DNA from: Candidatus Thorarchaeota archaeon
Lineage (GTDB): Archaea; Asgardarchaeota; Thorarchaeia; Thorarchaeales; Thorarchaeaceae
Length of the DNA stretch: 64,000 bases
Reading direction: 5' to 3'
Assembly (NCBI GenBank): GCA_029855935.1
Contig: JAGSHN010000032.1
Span: forward strand, 1-64,000
In this document: positions 40,723-49,607 of the stretch, piece after piece
How the letters are laid out: each line of letters begins with the position of its first letter
Numbering within the stretch: the first letter of the stretch is position 1
Made by a program: the position numbers and the translations under genes
The notes under the pieces: generated by a model
Seen by the model: the letters and a program-made list of their open reading frames with translations, nothing else
Told to the model about the DNA's origin: nothing
Databases searched by the model: none

Positions 40723-41709
40723 ATGACGCAGGTCGAACGCGTCCGTGTTTCTCTGGGCACTGCGATGCAGTTCGGCCTGCTCGATGGCGACCCGGGAGCG
40801 CATTACACGACAGCATTCTTGATGACCTACAGGTCCGGTCGATGCGCAGCCAACTGTGCCTTCTGTCCCCAGGCCCGAGAGAGTCATTCCTCCTCCGACC
40901 GTCTGTCTAGAATTGCTTGGCCAGACTTTGAGTTTGCACGTGTGCTTGACGCCACGGCGCAGCGCGGGCATCTGTTCGAGAGACTGTGCATCCAGTGCAT
41001 CCTCTATCCCGGTCTTGTGGACGACATTGAGAGAATGGTCTTATCATTGAGGAATGTGACGCAGATGCCTATCTCTGTTGCCTCAGGACCTCTCTCTGAG
41101 GAGGAGCTGTCACGTCTCCGGAGTGCTGGTGTCAACGACATTGGGATAGCGATGGATGCCTCAACGCCCGAGATCTTCGACCGCGTCAAGGGCTCGGGAC
41201 GCAGGACACGGTTTAGATGGGATTCCCACGTGGAAGCCATCAGACGGGCTCTCAGGGTGTTTGGCCGTGGCCACGTGACGACTCACCTGATTGTGGGGCT
41301 GGGAGAAACTGAGGCAGAGGCTCTGGACTTTCTCAAGATGATGCACAGTCTTGGTGTCACCGTGGGTCTCTTTGCACTGACCAGCGTCCGCGGAACGGCA
41401 ATGGAGGACGCGTTGCCCCCGCCGCTCTCCGTGTACCGGCGTATTCAGGCAGCGAGGTATCTTCTGTTCGAGGCTGGCCTCAATCAGTCGCTCATCAGGG
41501 TCGACGAAGAGGGCAGAATCACGGTCAAGTTAGATTCGAAGAGCATAAGAGGAAGGCTCTCCACAGGTATTGCGTTTATGACCTCAGGCTGCAAGGGCTG
41601 CAACAGGCCGTATTACAACGAGCGGCCCCGAGGTCCGATGTACAACTTTCACAGGCCGCTGACGAGAGAGGAGGCCAAGCAGGCACTACACGATACGGAG
41701 CTGATATGA
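40723..41709 (+). CDS. Radical SAM protein, LipS-like (archaeal lipoyl synthase subunit candidate)
   Basis: This 328-aa biotin-synthase-like radical SAM protein has cluster motif CAANCAFC (Cx3CxxC), a further CIQC pair, a GIAMDASTPEIFDRVKG segment and a C-terminal SGCKGCNRPYYNERP motif that looks like a second cluster site. It lies four bases before lplA, and lplB follows. In Thermococcus a two-protein lipoyl synthase LipS1/LipS2 performs sulfur insertion into octanoyl groups. This protein may be one of those subunits. The partner is not in the window. ATG 40723 follows GGTGATG. Alternative: another biotin-synthase relative. Confidence 0.78.
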   Translation: MTQVERVRVSLGTAMQFGLLDGDPGAHYTTAFLMTYRSGRCAANCAFCPQARESHSSSDRLSRIAWPDFEFARVLDATAQRGHLFERLCIQCILYPGLVDDIERMVLSLRNVTQMPISVASGPLSEEELSRLRSAGVNDIGIAMDASTPEIFDRVKGSGRRTRFRWDSHVEAIRRALRVFGRGHVTTHLIVGLGETEAEALDFLKMMHSLGVTVGLFALTSVRGTAMEDALPPPLSVYRRIQAARYLLFEAGLNQSLIRVDEEGRITVKLDSKSIRGRLSTGIAFMTSGCKGCNRPYYNERPRGPMYNFHRPLTREEAKQALHDTELI

Positions 41710-41712
41710 AGA

Positions 41713-42480
41713 ATGGAGGAGTTGCGTTTCCTTGACCTTGAGACACACTCTGCAGCGATAAACATGGCCATAGACGAGGCGATAATGCGGTCGCTGCGTG
41801 ACGGTGCGGCAGTTCCCACCTTCAGGATATACAGATGGCAGCCCTCCGCTGTTTCCATCGGTGTCTTTCAAAGCATGCGCGAGGAGGTCAATCTCGACTA
41901 CTGCAAGACCTTTGGTATTGATGTCGTCAGGCGGATAACTGGTGGCGGTGCTGTCTATCACGACTATGATGGCGAGATCACCTACAGCGTCATCCTCCCT
42001 CAGGGTCATCGTCTGGCCCCTGCGGACATTCTCGAGTCCTATAAGTTGCTCTGCAAGGGCATAATTCTTGCACTCCGTCATCTCGGTATCAAGGCCGAGT
42101 TCCGCCCGGTCAACGACATCGTGACGGGTGGAAAGAAGATCTCGGGCAACGCCCAGACACGCAGGTTCTCGTGTCTGCTCCAGCACGGTACTACGCTTCT
42201 TGGCCTCGATGTCCGGAAGATGTTCTCCGTCCTTCGGGTGCCGCAGGAGAAGATCTCCGACAAGATGATAGATGATGTCAAGCAGCGGGTGACCTCCATC
42301 CGGGACGTTCTCGGCGAGATGGTGGGGATGACGGAACTCCGTGATGCCATAGTCGCTGGGTTCTCCGAGGCACTCAAAGTCGAGCTTGTCCCCGGAGCTC
42401 TATCCCGGACAGAGTGGGAGATGGCCAACACACTGGCGCGGGAGAAGTACTCGAGTGATGAATGGAACTTCAAGAGGTGA
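41713..42480 (+). CDS. lplA: Lipoate-protein ligase A, catalytic subunit
   Basis: This 255-aa protein belongs to the lipoate/octanoate ligase family, with RRITGGGAVYHD (about 75-86), NDIVTGGKKISGNAQ with the catalytic Lys, and LQHGTTLLGLD. It activates lipoate or octanoate with ATP and transfers it to Lys of target proteins. As in Thermoplasma, the C-terminal domain is a separate gene (42485), so both subunits are needed. Four bases separate it from the radical SAM gene. No lipoylated target protein is in the window. Confidence 0.93.
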   Translation: MEELRFLDLETHSAAINMAIDEAIMRSLRDGAAVPTFRIYRWQPSAVSIGVFQSMREEVNLDYCKTFGIDVVRRITGGGAVYHDYDGEITYSVILPQGHRLAPADILESYKLLCKGIILALRHLGIKAEFRPVNDIVTGGKKISGNAQTRRFSCLLQHGTTLLGLDVRKMFSVLRVPQEKISDKMIDDVKQRVTSIRDVLGEMVGMTELRDAIVAGFSEALKVELVPGALSRTEWEMANTLAREKYSSDEWNFKR

Positions 42481-42484
42481 GGAC

Positions 42485-42781
42485 GTGTATAGGTCGGTCT
42501 ACAAGGTACCGGGCGGCAAGCTGTTGAAGGTACAGTTCGACGTTGCTGAAGGCCGTCTTACAAGTGTTCGTTTCACGGGCGACTTCTTTCTTCATCCGGA
42601 GGAGGCGCTGGAGGAGATTGAGTCGAGGCTTGTGGGCGTGGAGCCGGAGCCTGACCGCATCCGTTCAGTCGTTGAAGACGTGTTCAGAGAACGTAATGTC
42701 ACTGCCGTTGGCTGCGGTCCTGCCGACTTTGCGGAGGTCATAATTGACGCTCTGCAGCGGGGCCCGGCGGAGTCGGTCTGA
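42485..42781 (+). CDS. lplB: Lipoate-protein ligase C-terminal subunit
   Basis: This 98-aa protein matches the accessory domain of archaeal split lipoate ligase. YKVPGGKLLKVQFDV starts it, then VRFTGDFFLHPEEALEEIE. GTG 42485 is 4 nt after the lplA stop and AGAGGTGA sits just upstream, so the longer frame from 42386 (within lplA) is not used. In Thermoplasma LplB is required for LplA activity. No signal of truncation. Confidence 0.9.
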   Translation: MYRSVYKVPGGKLLKVQFDVAEGRLTSVRFTGDFFLHPEEALEEIESRLVGVEPEPDRIRSVVEDVFRERNVTAVGCGPADFAEVIIDALQRGPAESV

Positions 42782-43006
42782 GGGCCGACCTTCTCCCTGC
42801 CGCGCTGAGGTGAGGCTGTCGGTCCTGTGCCTCGCCCAATGGCGGTTAACATCGGACATTCTTGTCTCGCAGCAGACCAAATCCTTCCTTACATGAGCTA
42901 ATCCGACAGGTATCGAATCGCCATGGCGTTTACCTGGGACCTAACAGGTCGTGTTTCCGCAGGCCAAAGCTTATTCTGGCCAACGGTTTGGGTAGAATTG
43001 ACTGCT

Positions 43007-43249
43007 ATGACCGATGCCAGATTCTACAATGACAAGATATACGTCCCCCGAAGTGTTCGCGAGAAACTTGGGCTAAGGAATGGCGACATAGTCCGATTTC
43101 AGACAACCAGCGAGGGCGAAGTGCGGCTTGTTATTCTGAGGAATAGTGAGGCGACACAACGGCTTCTCAAGCTGCTGGAGCACCCTCCAGACTTGGGAGC
43201 AATCAGGGGCGGACTGAGTTGGGCTGAGATCTATGAAAACGTTGCTTGA
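43007..43249 (+). CDS. AbrB-family antitoxin (VapB-like)
   Basis: This 80-aa protein has a swapped-hairpin AbrB/SpoVT domain: KIYVPRSVREKLGLRNGDIVRF (about 10-31), then an acidic helical tail for toxin contact. It overlaps the PIN toxin start by 17 nt, the usual toxin-antitoxin order. ATG 43007 is preferred; the open frame to 42923 has no extra domain and ATG 43007 begins just before the AbrB strand. AbrB antitoxins usually repress their own promoter; the repeat-rich upstream region 42850-43000 could hold the operator. Confidence 0.85.
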   Translation: MTDARFYNDKIYVPRSVREKLGLRNGDIVRFQTTSEGEVRLVILRNSEATQRLLKLLEHPPDLGAIRGGLSWAEIYENVA

Positions 43250-43688
43250 CACAAATCTGCTAGTTCACGCATTCAACGCATCGTCTCCACATCACGCGCG
43301 GGCCAAGAGAGTACTGCACGATGCTCTGGAGTCACGCATTGACGCATATGTCACCCCTCAAATCCTCTATGAGTTCTTTGCTGTTGTCACGGACTCACGC
43401 AGAGTGGAATGCCCTCTCTCCACTGAGGACGCAACCAAGATATGTACGGACCTCTGGGTTTCCCCTGCCATCACGATTCTCGAACCCCAGTCCGCGATAT
43501 CCCTGGATGTGTTTGAACTGGCCAATTCCCACGGATTGCGGGGGGCCGAGATACTTGACTGTGTCATAGCGGCGACAGCGCGGGCGTGTGGCATATCTCG
43601 TATCATTACCCAGAATGTCAAAGACTTTGCGAAGTTCGACTTCCTCGGTGTCGTGAATCCCTTTCACGACTGGGCCACCCTCCGGTAG
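43233..43688 (+). CDS. vapC: PIN-domain toxin (VapC)
   Basis: This 151-aa PIN nuclease keeps the acidic site: D6 in LLDTN, E47 in ILYEFF, D109 in EILDC and N128/D131 in TQNVKDF. VapC toxins cleave RNA (often tRNA or rRNA) with Mg2+ and are blocked by VapB. It overlaps the antitoxin by 17 nt, so translation is coupled. It is intact and slightly longer than most VapC (about 130-145 aa). Confidence 0.9.
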   Translation: MKTLLDTNLLVHAFNASSPHHARAKRVLHDALESRIDAYVTPQILYEFFAVVTDSRRVECPLSTEDATKICTDLWVSPAITILEPQSAISLDVFELANSHGLRGAEILDCVIAATARACGISRIITQNVKDFAKFDFLGVVNPFHDWATLR

Positions 43689-43943
43689 GCGCAGCAAGGT
43701 TGTTTCCTGAAGGCCGACAACAGTCTATCTGAACTAGCCAAGGGATCTGATCTCATCTGCTGCTCTCTCTGGCGACGCCTAAGCGGGCCTTCCAAGGACT
43801 GGTTTCTCTTCTCAGAGGCAGTACCCGAAACGGCAGGTACTCGTCCAGTCGTAGATAGAAAGATATACGCAGACGCACATCTGCTGAGCGAGCTCTGCCT
43901 CTGTTTCCGGAGGAGTCGAGATCAAAGGACGGTGCACTGAAGA
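43689..43943. other. Intergenic region before the membrane HExxH gene
   Basis: I see no gene or RNA here. A hairpin-forming GTTGT/ACAAC pair lies near 43698-43721, and AAAGATATACGC at about 43858-43869 is a possible TATA element roughly 75 nt before ATG 43944. Confidence 0.35.
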
Positions 43944-44933
43944 ATGGCTCTTAACGCCTATTTCACGATAGTTCTGCTGGCGATAGTCTTGTTTTTCATC
44001 GTGTGGGGTCTCGGGTGGCTCCTGGAGAGAATCTCGCGGGCTGCTCTAAAGACGACGCGCGAGATAGGCTCAAGGGGATGGAAACTTCTTGTGGGTCCCG
44101 GAGTTGCCCTTCACGAGTCCTCGCACGCGCTCGGCTGCATCTTCACGGGAACGAAGATCGTCGAGTTCAAGCCGCTGGCGGTACAAGAGACCGAAGACGG
44201 AATTGTTCTTGGGTACGTGTCTCATCAGAGGCCATCGAGTCCGCTGAAGGGTGCCGTCATAGGTCTGGCGCCCGTGGCAGTCTCGCTGGTTCTGTTGGTG
44301 TTCTTCGCACTAGGAGCGACGTACCTTGTTCCCAGTAGTCCGGGCATTGGCGGCAGAGCGCTGGAGCTATTGACTGATCTCATCGGGTTGAAGAATAACC
44401 CTGCGCTGCTCGCCGACCCACTGTACCCGGCCGTGAGGATATTCGAGTTTGTCTACCTCTTCCTGTACACCTTTGGTGCCCTCACGGTGATCAATCCGCT
44501 GTTCTGGATAGTGGCCTTCTTGGCGATGACGATAATGTTCAGCAACTCTCCCTCGGACGTTGACATTGAGAATGCATGGGCCGGACTGAAGATCATCCTC
44601 ATCTTCGATCTGATATGGCTGGTCATTGCGTTCTTCTATCCCCTAGCAGGATGGGCCCTCTACGGGCTGTTCGAGCTGCTGGCCGTGTTGTGGGCGCTGT
44701 CGCTGGGTTTTGCTGCCGTGGGCATTGGTTTCTTCATTCTGCTTGCAGGTCTGTCCAGAATCCGCTATCCCTACAACATTGTACCCATCGTGGTCTGCAT
44801 AGCGACTGGCATCGCGCTGATGTACGCTGGCATCGGTACGCCCACATTTCAGACGGTCGCGTCAATCGGTGCTCTCGTCGGAATGATACTCCTCCTGCTG
44901 GCTGTCAGGGGATCCCCCGAGCGGACAATCTGA
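43944..44933 (+). CDS. Polytopic membrane protein with HExxH, M50-like metalloprotease candidate
   Basis: This 329-aa protein has about seven or eight transmembrane segments. HESSH (57-61) lies right after GPGVAL, at the edge of a membrane segment, as in intramembrane M50 proteases. SNSPSDVD near residue 210 might supply a third ligand, replacing the usual NxxPxxxxDG. It may therefore be a site-2-type intramembrane protease, or a related M50B protein. There is no PDZ domain. The upstream VapBC and downstream convergent GNAT genes do not inform its role. Confidence 0.68.
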   Translation: MALNAYFTIVLLAIVLFFIVWGLGWLLERISRAALKTTREIGSRGWKLLVGPGVALHESSHALGCIFTGTKIVEFKPLAVQETEDGIVLGYVSHQRPSSPLKGAVIGLAPVAVSLVLLVFFALGATYLVPSSPGIGGRALELLTDLIGLKNNPALLADPLYPAVRIFEFVYLFLYTFGALTVINPLFWIVAFLAMTIMFSNSPSDVDIENAWAGLKIILIFDLIWLVIAFFYPLAGWALYGLFELLAVLWALSLGFAAVGIGFFILLAGLSRIRYPYNIVPIVVCIATGIALMYAGIGTPTFQTVASIGALVGMILLLLAVRGSPERTI

Positions 44934-44994
44934 GGCGGCTGAAGAAGAAGCGTGAACTCGCCGGGCCGCCTCGTCCTCCCCGGCCAACGTTCTC

Positions 44995-45870
44995 TCACAG
45001 GCTCTGCTCATATAGTATGAAATACCTGTTCTCGTACTCCTTGTCGACGTAGCCTAGGTATTTGGACCACTCCTTGGCTCTCTTGCCAAGAAACACGGCG
45101 ATCCTGTGGATGCCCCTCTGGGCACTCTCCTCAACCACCCGTGCCATCACGTCGACGAATGCTGTTCTGTCGATTGCGTACACGGTGTACGCAGCACGTC
45201 GCTGCTCTCCTCGCCCCACAACCCTGTAGAAATAGACAGCCTCTGGTGTGCCGTCCTCGCCAATCACCGCCCTGAACTCTGTCCTCTCTCCAAGCCTCTT
45301 CAACCCATCGACGCTCTTGTCCTCGAACATCCACGCAAGAGGGACCCTCTCTGTGTCAAGCAGGTCAGGATACTGGGTGCTGTAGTGGTACAGGCGCTCA
45401 GGAGAGATCGTCAGTGGCAGAATGTTCGGGCTCGGCGTAGGATGCGGCGGGTACGGGTGCTCGATCTTCAGATATCCCACCCGCGTGGCGATAGCGAAGC
45501 CTGTCTTCTCTGCCACACGCTGTGAGGCAACGTTCCTACTTCCTGTGGCGTATCTCAGGAGACGCAGGCCGCTGCGTCGGGCCTCACTCACAACGTGCTT
45601 GACGATCTGAGTGGCCAGTCCTTGCCCCTCATGTCTGGTACTGACTCGAAGTCCCTCGACCCAGGCGATGCCGGTCCCCGGGATGGACTCAAGCGCGCAG
45701 ATTGCCACGATGTCCTCTCCCTCGTCTATGCCATAGACGTGAGCGGTGGGGCTTCTGATCCAGAGTGGGAACTGATCTGGAACATAGTCATTGCCCTCCC
45801 AGATATCGGCGCAGAGTCTTCTCACTCTGCCGCGATCCTCGATGGTCAGTTCTCGTGGAGTGGCTGTCAT
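44995..45870 (-). CDS. GNAT-family N-acetyltransferase with extra C-terminal domain
   Basis: This 291-aa protein has a typical GNAT core in the N-terminal half with acetyl-CoA motif VEGLRVSTRHEGQGLATQIV (about 70-89, R/Q-x-x-G-x-A) and a following YATGSRNVASQRVAEKTGF. The C-terminal half (about 150-291) is a second, degenerate GNAT-like domain with YKLGY-like SKYLGYVDKEYENRYFILYE. Acetylation of a protein N-terminus, amine or antibiotic is possible. TCTTATTGC on the minus strand at about 45895-45903 is a TATA candidate. Convergent with the HExxH gene. Confidence 0.87.
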   Translation of the reverse strand: MTATPRELTIEDRGRVRRLCADIWEGNDYVPDQFPLWIRSPTAHVYGIDEGEDIVAICALESIPGTGIAWVEGLRVSTRHEGQGLATQIVKHVVSEARRSGLRLLRYATGSRNVASQRVAEKTGFAIATRVGYLKIEHPYPPHPTPSPNILPLTISPERLYHYSTQYPDLLDTERVPLAWMFEDKSVDGLKRLGERTEFRAVIGEDGTPEAVYFYRVVGRGEQRRAAYTVYAIDRTAFVDVMARVVEESAQRGIHRIAVFLGKRAKEWSKYLGYVDKEYENRYFILYEQSL

Positions 45871-45966
45871 CTCAACGGCTGACGTACACCCTGCAATAAG
45901 AACCGATTGTTCTGTGCCATCATCTCTGGCGACGGGCTCTCGGGGCGCGGTCTATCACGTCCGTAC

Positions 45967-46983
45967 TCATTCGTGTGTCCCCAACCCTATTCTTGCTCCG
46001 ATCCGTCTGTTGATGGCGACCTCCCCGATGTCCGCACAATATGATGCTATCCTCTCAAGGTGCATTAGCAATAGGACCATTCTCGGTGACTTCTCTCTTC
46101 TTGACGAGCCCATCTTCTCAAGCCTCTTCGCAAGGCTCTCAGCGCTCTCCAGCACTGCGATTGCTTTGTTGTCGCTGGTGGAGAGTGACTGCTCTCCACC
46201 ATCTCCGATGTCGAAGAACGTCCTCGTTGTGTTCTCGTAGACCTCAGTCAACGACTTTGCTACGCGGGCCACTGATGGCCGGACCGTCTTCATAGCCCTC
46301 AGCTCTGAGGCGGCACCGCAGACGTGATCGGCAATTCGCTCGACGTACTTGGCTGCCAGGCTGAAGTTGAGGCAGTCGGACGGGGAGATTGCTATTCTCT
46401 TGGCGTAGCTCAGGTCTTGAAGGGCGAGATGGCAGAGTCGCTCGACGAAGTACCTGTGACGGTCCACGTCTTCGTCCCGCGCGATGATCTTTGACGCAAT
46501 GCTGACCTCACCCGTGACCATCGCATTGACCAACCCGTTGAGCATGTACTTTGCTGTTGCGAACTGACGCTTGAGGATGGGCTTGACCATTTGTTTCTCG
46601 CTTGTGTCGCTCACCACGATACTGGCACTGTGTTCGTCGAGAATCTCAAACCCGGGCAGCCTCCTTATCCATCCGCTGATCTTCTCTCTCACGCCTATCG
46701 CGATTGGCTCCGGGAAGACGATGTTGACAGAGTCGGCCCCTATCACGTACGCGCCAGTCAGCAGGTTCTCAATGCGCGACGGATTGACATCCGGCGACGA
46801 TATTGTGAGTCCCCCTCCCTCGGTCTCGCGGACAGATGCTGGAAAGAGCATCAGCGCACCATCAGGGCCCTGTTCCATTCTGATCTCAGCGTTCTTGCTG
46901 AGCCTGTTTCTTCTGACCCACTCCCGCGGTAGGTACACATAGTAGGAGTTTCTCACGAGGTGAAGTCGCCTTGTCACTGTCAT
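45967..46983 (-). CDS. AbrB/PhoU fusion regulator of phosphate uptake
   Basis: This 338-aa protein starts with an AbrB-type hairpin (about 3-45: RRLHLVRNSYYVYLPREWVRR) and continues with two PhoU helical bundles (about 130-335) containing acidic metal-binding stretches such as KYVERIADHV and LMHLERIASYCADIGE. Such fusions are found in archaea next to pst genes and are thought to sense phosphate and bind the pst promoter. It is divergent from pstS across a 389-nt region. ATG 46983 follows GGAGAT; the frame to 47031 lacks family similarity. Confidence 0.85.
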   Translation of the reverse strand: MTVTRRLHLVRNSYYVYLPREWVRRNRLSKNAEIRMEQGPDGALMLFPASVRETEGGGLTISSPDVNPSRIENLLTGAYVIGADSVNIVFPEPIAIGVREKISGWIRRLPGFEILDEHSASIVVSDTSEKQMVKPILKRQFATAKYMLNGLVNAMVTGEVSIASKIIARDEDVDRHRYFVERLCHLALQDLSYAKRIAISPSDCLNFSLAAKYVERIADHVCGAASELRAMKTVRPSVARVAKSLTEVYENTTRTFFDIGDGGEQSLSTSDNKAIAVLESAESLAKRLEKMGSSRREKSPRMVLLLMHLERIASYCADIGEVAINRRIGARIGLGTHE

Positions 46984-47372
46984 CGGCGTATCTCCTCTTG
47001 GCGATTGTACTCGACTCGTCTCGGCCCGCACGCAGCAACGGGACGCTCCCTCCTGTCATCCGCCCCCTTTTCCCTTTTCCTATCCGTGGTGCAGTCCCCG
47101 CCACATGCCCGTACCAGCCGGCAGGTACGTGCTAGTGCACTCGCCGTACCATCCCCTCACCCGCCCTCCTCTGTGGCGTGGGCGTCCAAGTCGGCAACCA
47201 AGGCACGGGGCGCTGAAGCCTGACGCGCTCCCCGCTCGTACCGGTGCGCGTCTAGTACGTCTAGTACAAGCATGCCTTGGCAGTGAAGTGGATGCAGAGA
47301 GTTTAATACCTGCCTTTCCGGGGTCTGGACCCCAGAGTAGGGCCGTCTGTCGGTCCCGAGGATGGATAAGAG
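46984..47372. promoter_or_regulatory. Divergent phosphate-regulon control region
   Basis: The region between the PhoU/AbrB regulator and pstS holds no credible gene. It has six GTAC tetramers (47111, 47125, 47146, 47238, 47255 and 47264), an imperfect inverted repeat GTACC...GGTAC at 47111-47128, and a tandem repeat GTCTAGTAC GTCTAGTAC at 47250-47267. The palindrome GGGGTCTGGACCCC at 47320-47333 straddles the likely start of the pstS transcript. TATA-like TTTAATA lies at 47302-47308. These are good operator candidates for the AbrB/PhoU regulator. Confidence 0.55.
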
Positions 47373-48419
47373 ATGGGACTGAAGACCACTTGCCTGGTGT
47401 TCGTTGCTGGGATAGTCCTTGGACTCGTCATAGGGCCTGTTGTGCTGGCGCCATCCTCCGGGGGTACTAGTCACACGATCACTACAGCAGGCTCGACGAC
47501 GGTGTTTCCGCTCTCGCAGGAGTGGGCGACGCACTTTCATGATGACCATCCGACGTTTACCGTCAGTCCCAACACCGGAGGTTCGGGACTTGGGCAGAGC
47601 CAGGTGGCGGCTGGTCTGGTCGATATCGGAGCATCGAGCTCGTATCCCGAGCCTGCCTACTGGGAGAATAATCCGCACGTCAAGATACTCCCAGTGTGCG
47701 CGGACGGTGTCGCGGTCGTTGCCAATCCGGCTGTGAACGGCACCGTCCTGAGGCTTGACTGCGACATGGTCGTCGCCATGTTCCAGCGCGAGGTCACGAC
47801 GTGGGAGGAGTTCGAGAGCACCTTTGGCGTGGAGATTCAGCAGACCGGTCCCATCAACGTGTACGTCCGTTCTGACGCCAGTGGGACCACGTCGACCTTT
47901 GCGCGCTGGCTGGAGACAGCCGACGAGAACACCAATCCCAACGGTGCTGAGTACGAGTGGACGCTGGGACATCACGAGTCGGTCTCGTGGCCAGAGGGCG
48001 TGAACTCCGTCGATGGTAATCCTGGGGTCGCACTTGGTGTGGCCGATGACCAGAACGGGATTGGCTATGTCGGACTGGCATTCATGGAGGGTCTGACGAC
48101 TGCGCAGTTGTACAACCCGTCAAGCGGGGAGTGGGTGTCTCCCTCGGTTCAGAACGTGCTGAACGCGGTGCCCGAGGAGATGAGTGACCCTGGTGTGGAT
48201 CTGATGAACGCACCAGCACACGACGCCTACCCCATTGCCCGTTTCCTGTACTATCTTGTCAACAGCGATCACCTGCGCTGGCCAGTACTGGTGTTTCTCG
48301 AGTGGGTGCTCGTCCGAGGGCAGGTCTATGTGCCCGATGTCGGGTACGTCCCTATCACGGGCAGTTCGGCTATGACATATGCGCAGCAGGTCGTCAGTTC
48401 ATTAAGCCCCACGGAGTGA
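47373..48419 (+). CDS. pstS: Phosphate ABC transporter, substrate-binding protein
   Basis: This 348-aa protein has an N-terminal signal/anchor (about 5-25, VFVAGIVLGLVIGPVVLA) and a PBP-like phosphate-binding domain with TTAGSTTVFPLSQEW (phosphate loop), NTGGSGLGQSQVAAG, and VYVRSDASGTTSTFARWL. No lipobox Cys is seen, so it is held by its N-terminal helix. It captures phosphate outside the cell and delivers it to PstCAB. ATG 47373 is 65 nt after the TATA-like box. Confidence 0.94.
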   Translation: MGLKTTCLVFVAGIVLGLVIGPVVLAPSSGGTSHTITTAGSTTVFPLSQEWATHFHDDHPTFTVSPNTGGSGLGQSQVAAGLVDIGASSSYPEPAYWENNPHVKILPVCADGVAVVANPAVNGTVLRLDCDMVVAMFQREVTTWEEFESTFGVEIQQTGPINVYVRSDASGTTSTFARWLETADENTNPNGAEYEWTLGHHESVSWPEGVNSVDGNPGVALGVADDQNGIGYVGLAFMEGLTTAQLYNPSSGEWVSPSVQNVLNAVPEEMSDPGVDLMNAPAHDAYPIARFLYYLVNSDHLRWPVLVFLEWVLVRGQVYVPDVGYVPITGSSAMTYAQQVVSSLSPTE

Positions 48420-48572
48420 TGTGGTTCTGAATGATGGAGCAGGAGACGCGCACTGAGATGGTGAAGAGTTGGTGCTCGCATACGATGGTGTCAGATGTTC
48501 TGGGTGCGAACAGACGGTTGCCGCGCTGGGCTGTGTCTCGGGCCCGGCCTGAGTTCGCCCGGAGGCGATGAG

Positions 48573-49598
48573 ATGGTAATGCCCACGATTAGAGAAACTC
48601 TTGCAGCGTGGTCGAGACAGATCTCTGAGAGATACGAGAGTCTGTCTATGCGGCTTCGACGTTTGAAGGACCCAGCACATGTCGACCTTGCTGGGCGAAT
48701 CGGCCTCTTCATCCCAGCGACAACGGCAATCCTCATCATAGTCTTGATTCTGACCTTCCTGTGGTATGAGTCGATGCCAATCCTCACCAGTGATGTGGGT
48801 GGCCCGGCCATCTTTCTCGAGCCGACTTGGGACCCCAACAGAGACCTCTTTGGCATCGGCGTCTTCATTGCCGGGTCGCTCGTCTGCACGGGAATTGCTC
48901 TCGGAGTCGCACTGCCTGTCGGAATCGGAGCCGCGATCTTCCTCAGCGAGTTCTGTCCGTCACATCTTAGGGACGTCCTTCGAATGATCATCGAGATGAT
49001 GGCAGCCGTGCCGTCAATCGTCTACGGTCTATGGGCCTACACGGTGATGGTGCCGTGGATTCGCGACTCGGTGTATCCTGCGGTGTCTTCGAATCCTCTG
49101 CTCGCGTGGGTGCCGTTCCTTCAGGGCCCGACGAACGGCTACAGCGCTCTGGCTGGGGGCCTCATCCTCGCCATAATGCTGCTTCCGACGGTTGTCAGTG
49201 TATCGGATGATGCGCTGAGGTCCGTGCCACGGTCGCTCAGGGAGGCCTCGCTGGCCCTTGGTGCCTCGGAGAGCGAGACAGCCTTGAAGGTCGTACTGAG
49301 GGCGGCGTTGCCGGGCGTGGGCGCAGCCATTGTTCTCTCGCTCGGACGCGCGGTCGGTGAGACAATGGCCGTGCTGATGGTGACGGGCAACTCGCTCACG
49401 ATTCCCTACTCGCTGTTTGACCCGTGCTATGTCATGACCAGCATAATCACGAATCAGCTGGGCTACGCCTTTGTCTTTCCGCTCTGGAGGTCCGCACTGT
49501 TCGCTGTCGCTCTGGTATTGATGCTGATGTCAATCTGTTTCACAGCGATAGCCAAGGTGCTGATCTGGAGAGGCACGCGGATAGGAGCAGTGGTCTGA
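48573..49598 (+). CDS. pstC: Phosphate ABC transporter permease
   Basis: This 341-aa permease has six transmembrane helices in a BPD_transp (MetI-like) core, with the EAA-type loop SLREASLALGASESETALKVVLRAALPG (about 230-255) that couples to the ATPase. Start ATG 48573 follows GGAGGCGATGAG. It lies about 150 nt after pstS and 9 nt before pstA. It pairs with PstA in the membrane channel. Confidence 0.92.
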   Translation: MVMPTIRETLAAWSRQISERYESLSMRLRRLKDPAHVDLAGRIGLFIPATTAILIIVLILTFLWYESMPILTSDVGGPAIFLEPTWDPNRDLFGIGVFIAGSLVCTGIALGVALPVGIGAAIFLSEFCPSHLRDVLRMIIEMMAAVPSIVYGLWAYTVMVPWIRDSVYPAVSSNPLLAWVPFLQGPTNGYSALAGGLILAIMLLPTVVSVSDDALRSVPRSLREASLALGASESETALKVVLRAALPGVGAAIVLSLGRAVGETMAVLMVTGNSLTIPYSLFDPCYVMTSIITNQLGYAFVFPLWRSALFAVALVLMLMSICFTAIAKVLIWRGTRIGAVV

Positions 49599-49607
49599 GG
49601 TGATGGA

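Noticed and set aside
42386-42484. Long N-terminus of lplB inside lplA
   Set aside because: The residues before GTG 42485 are out-of-frame lplA sequence; a ribosome binding site and family start support the GTG.
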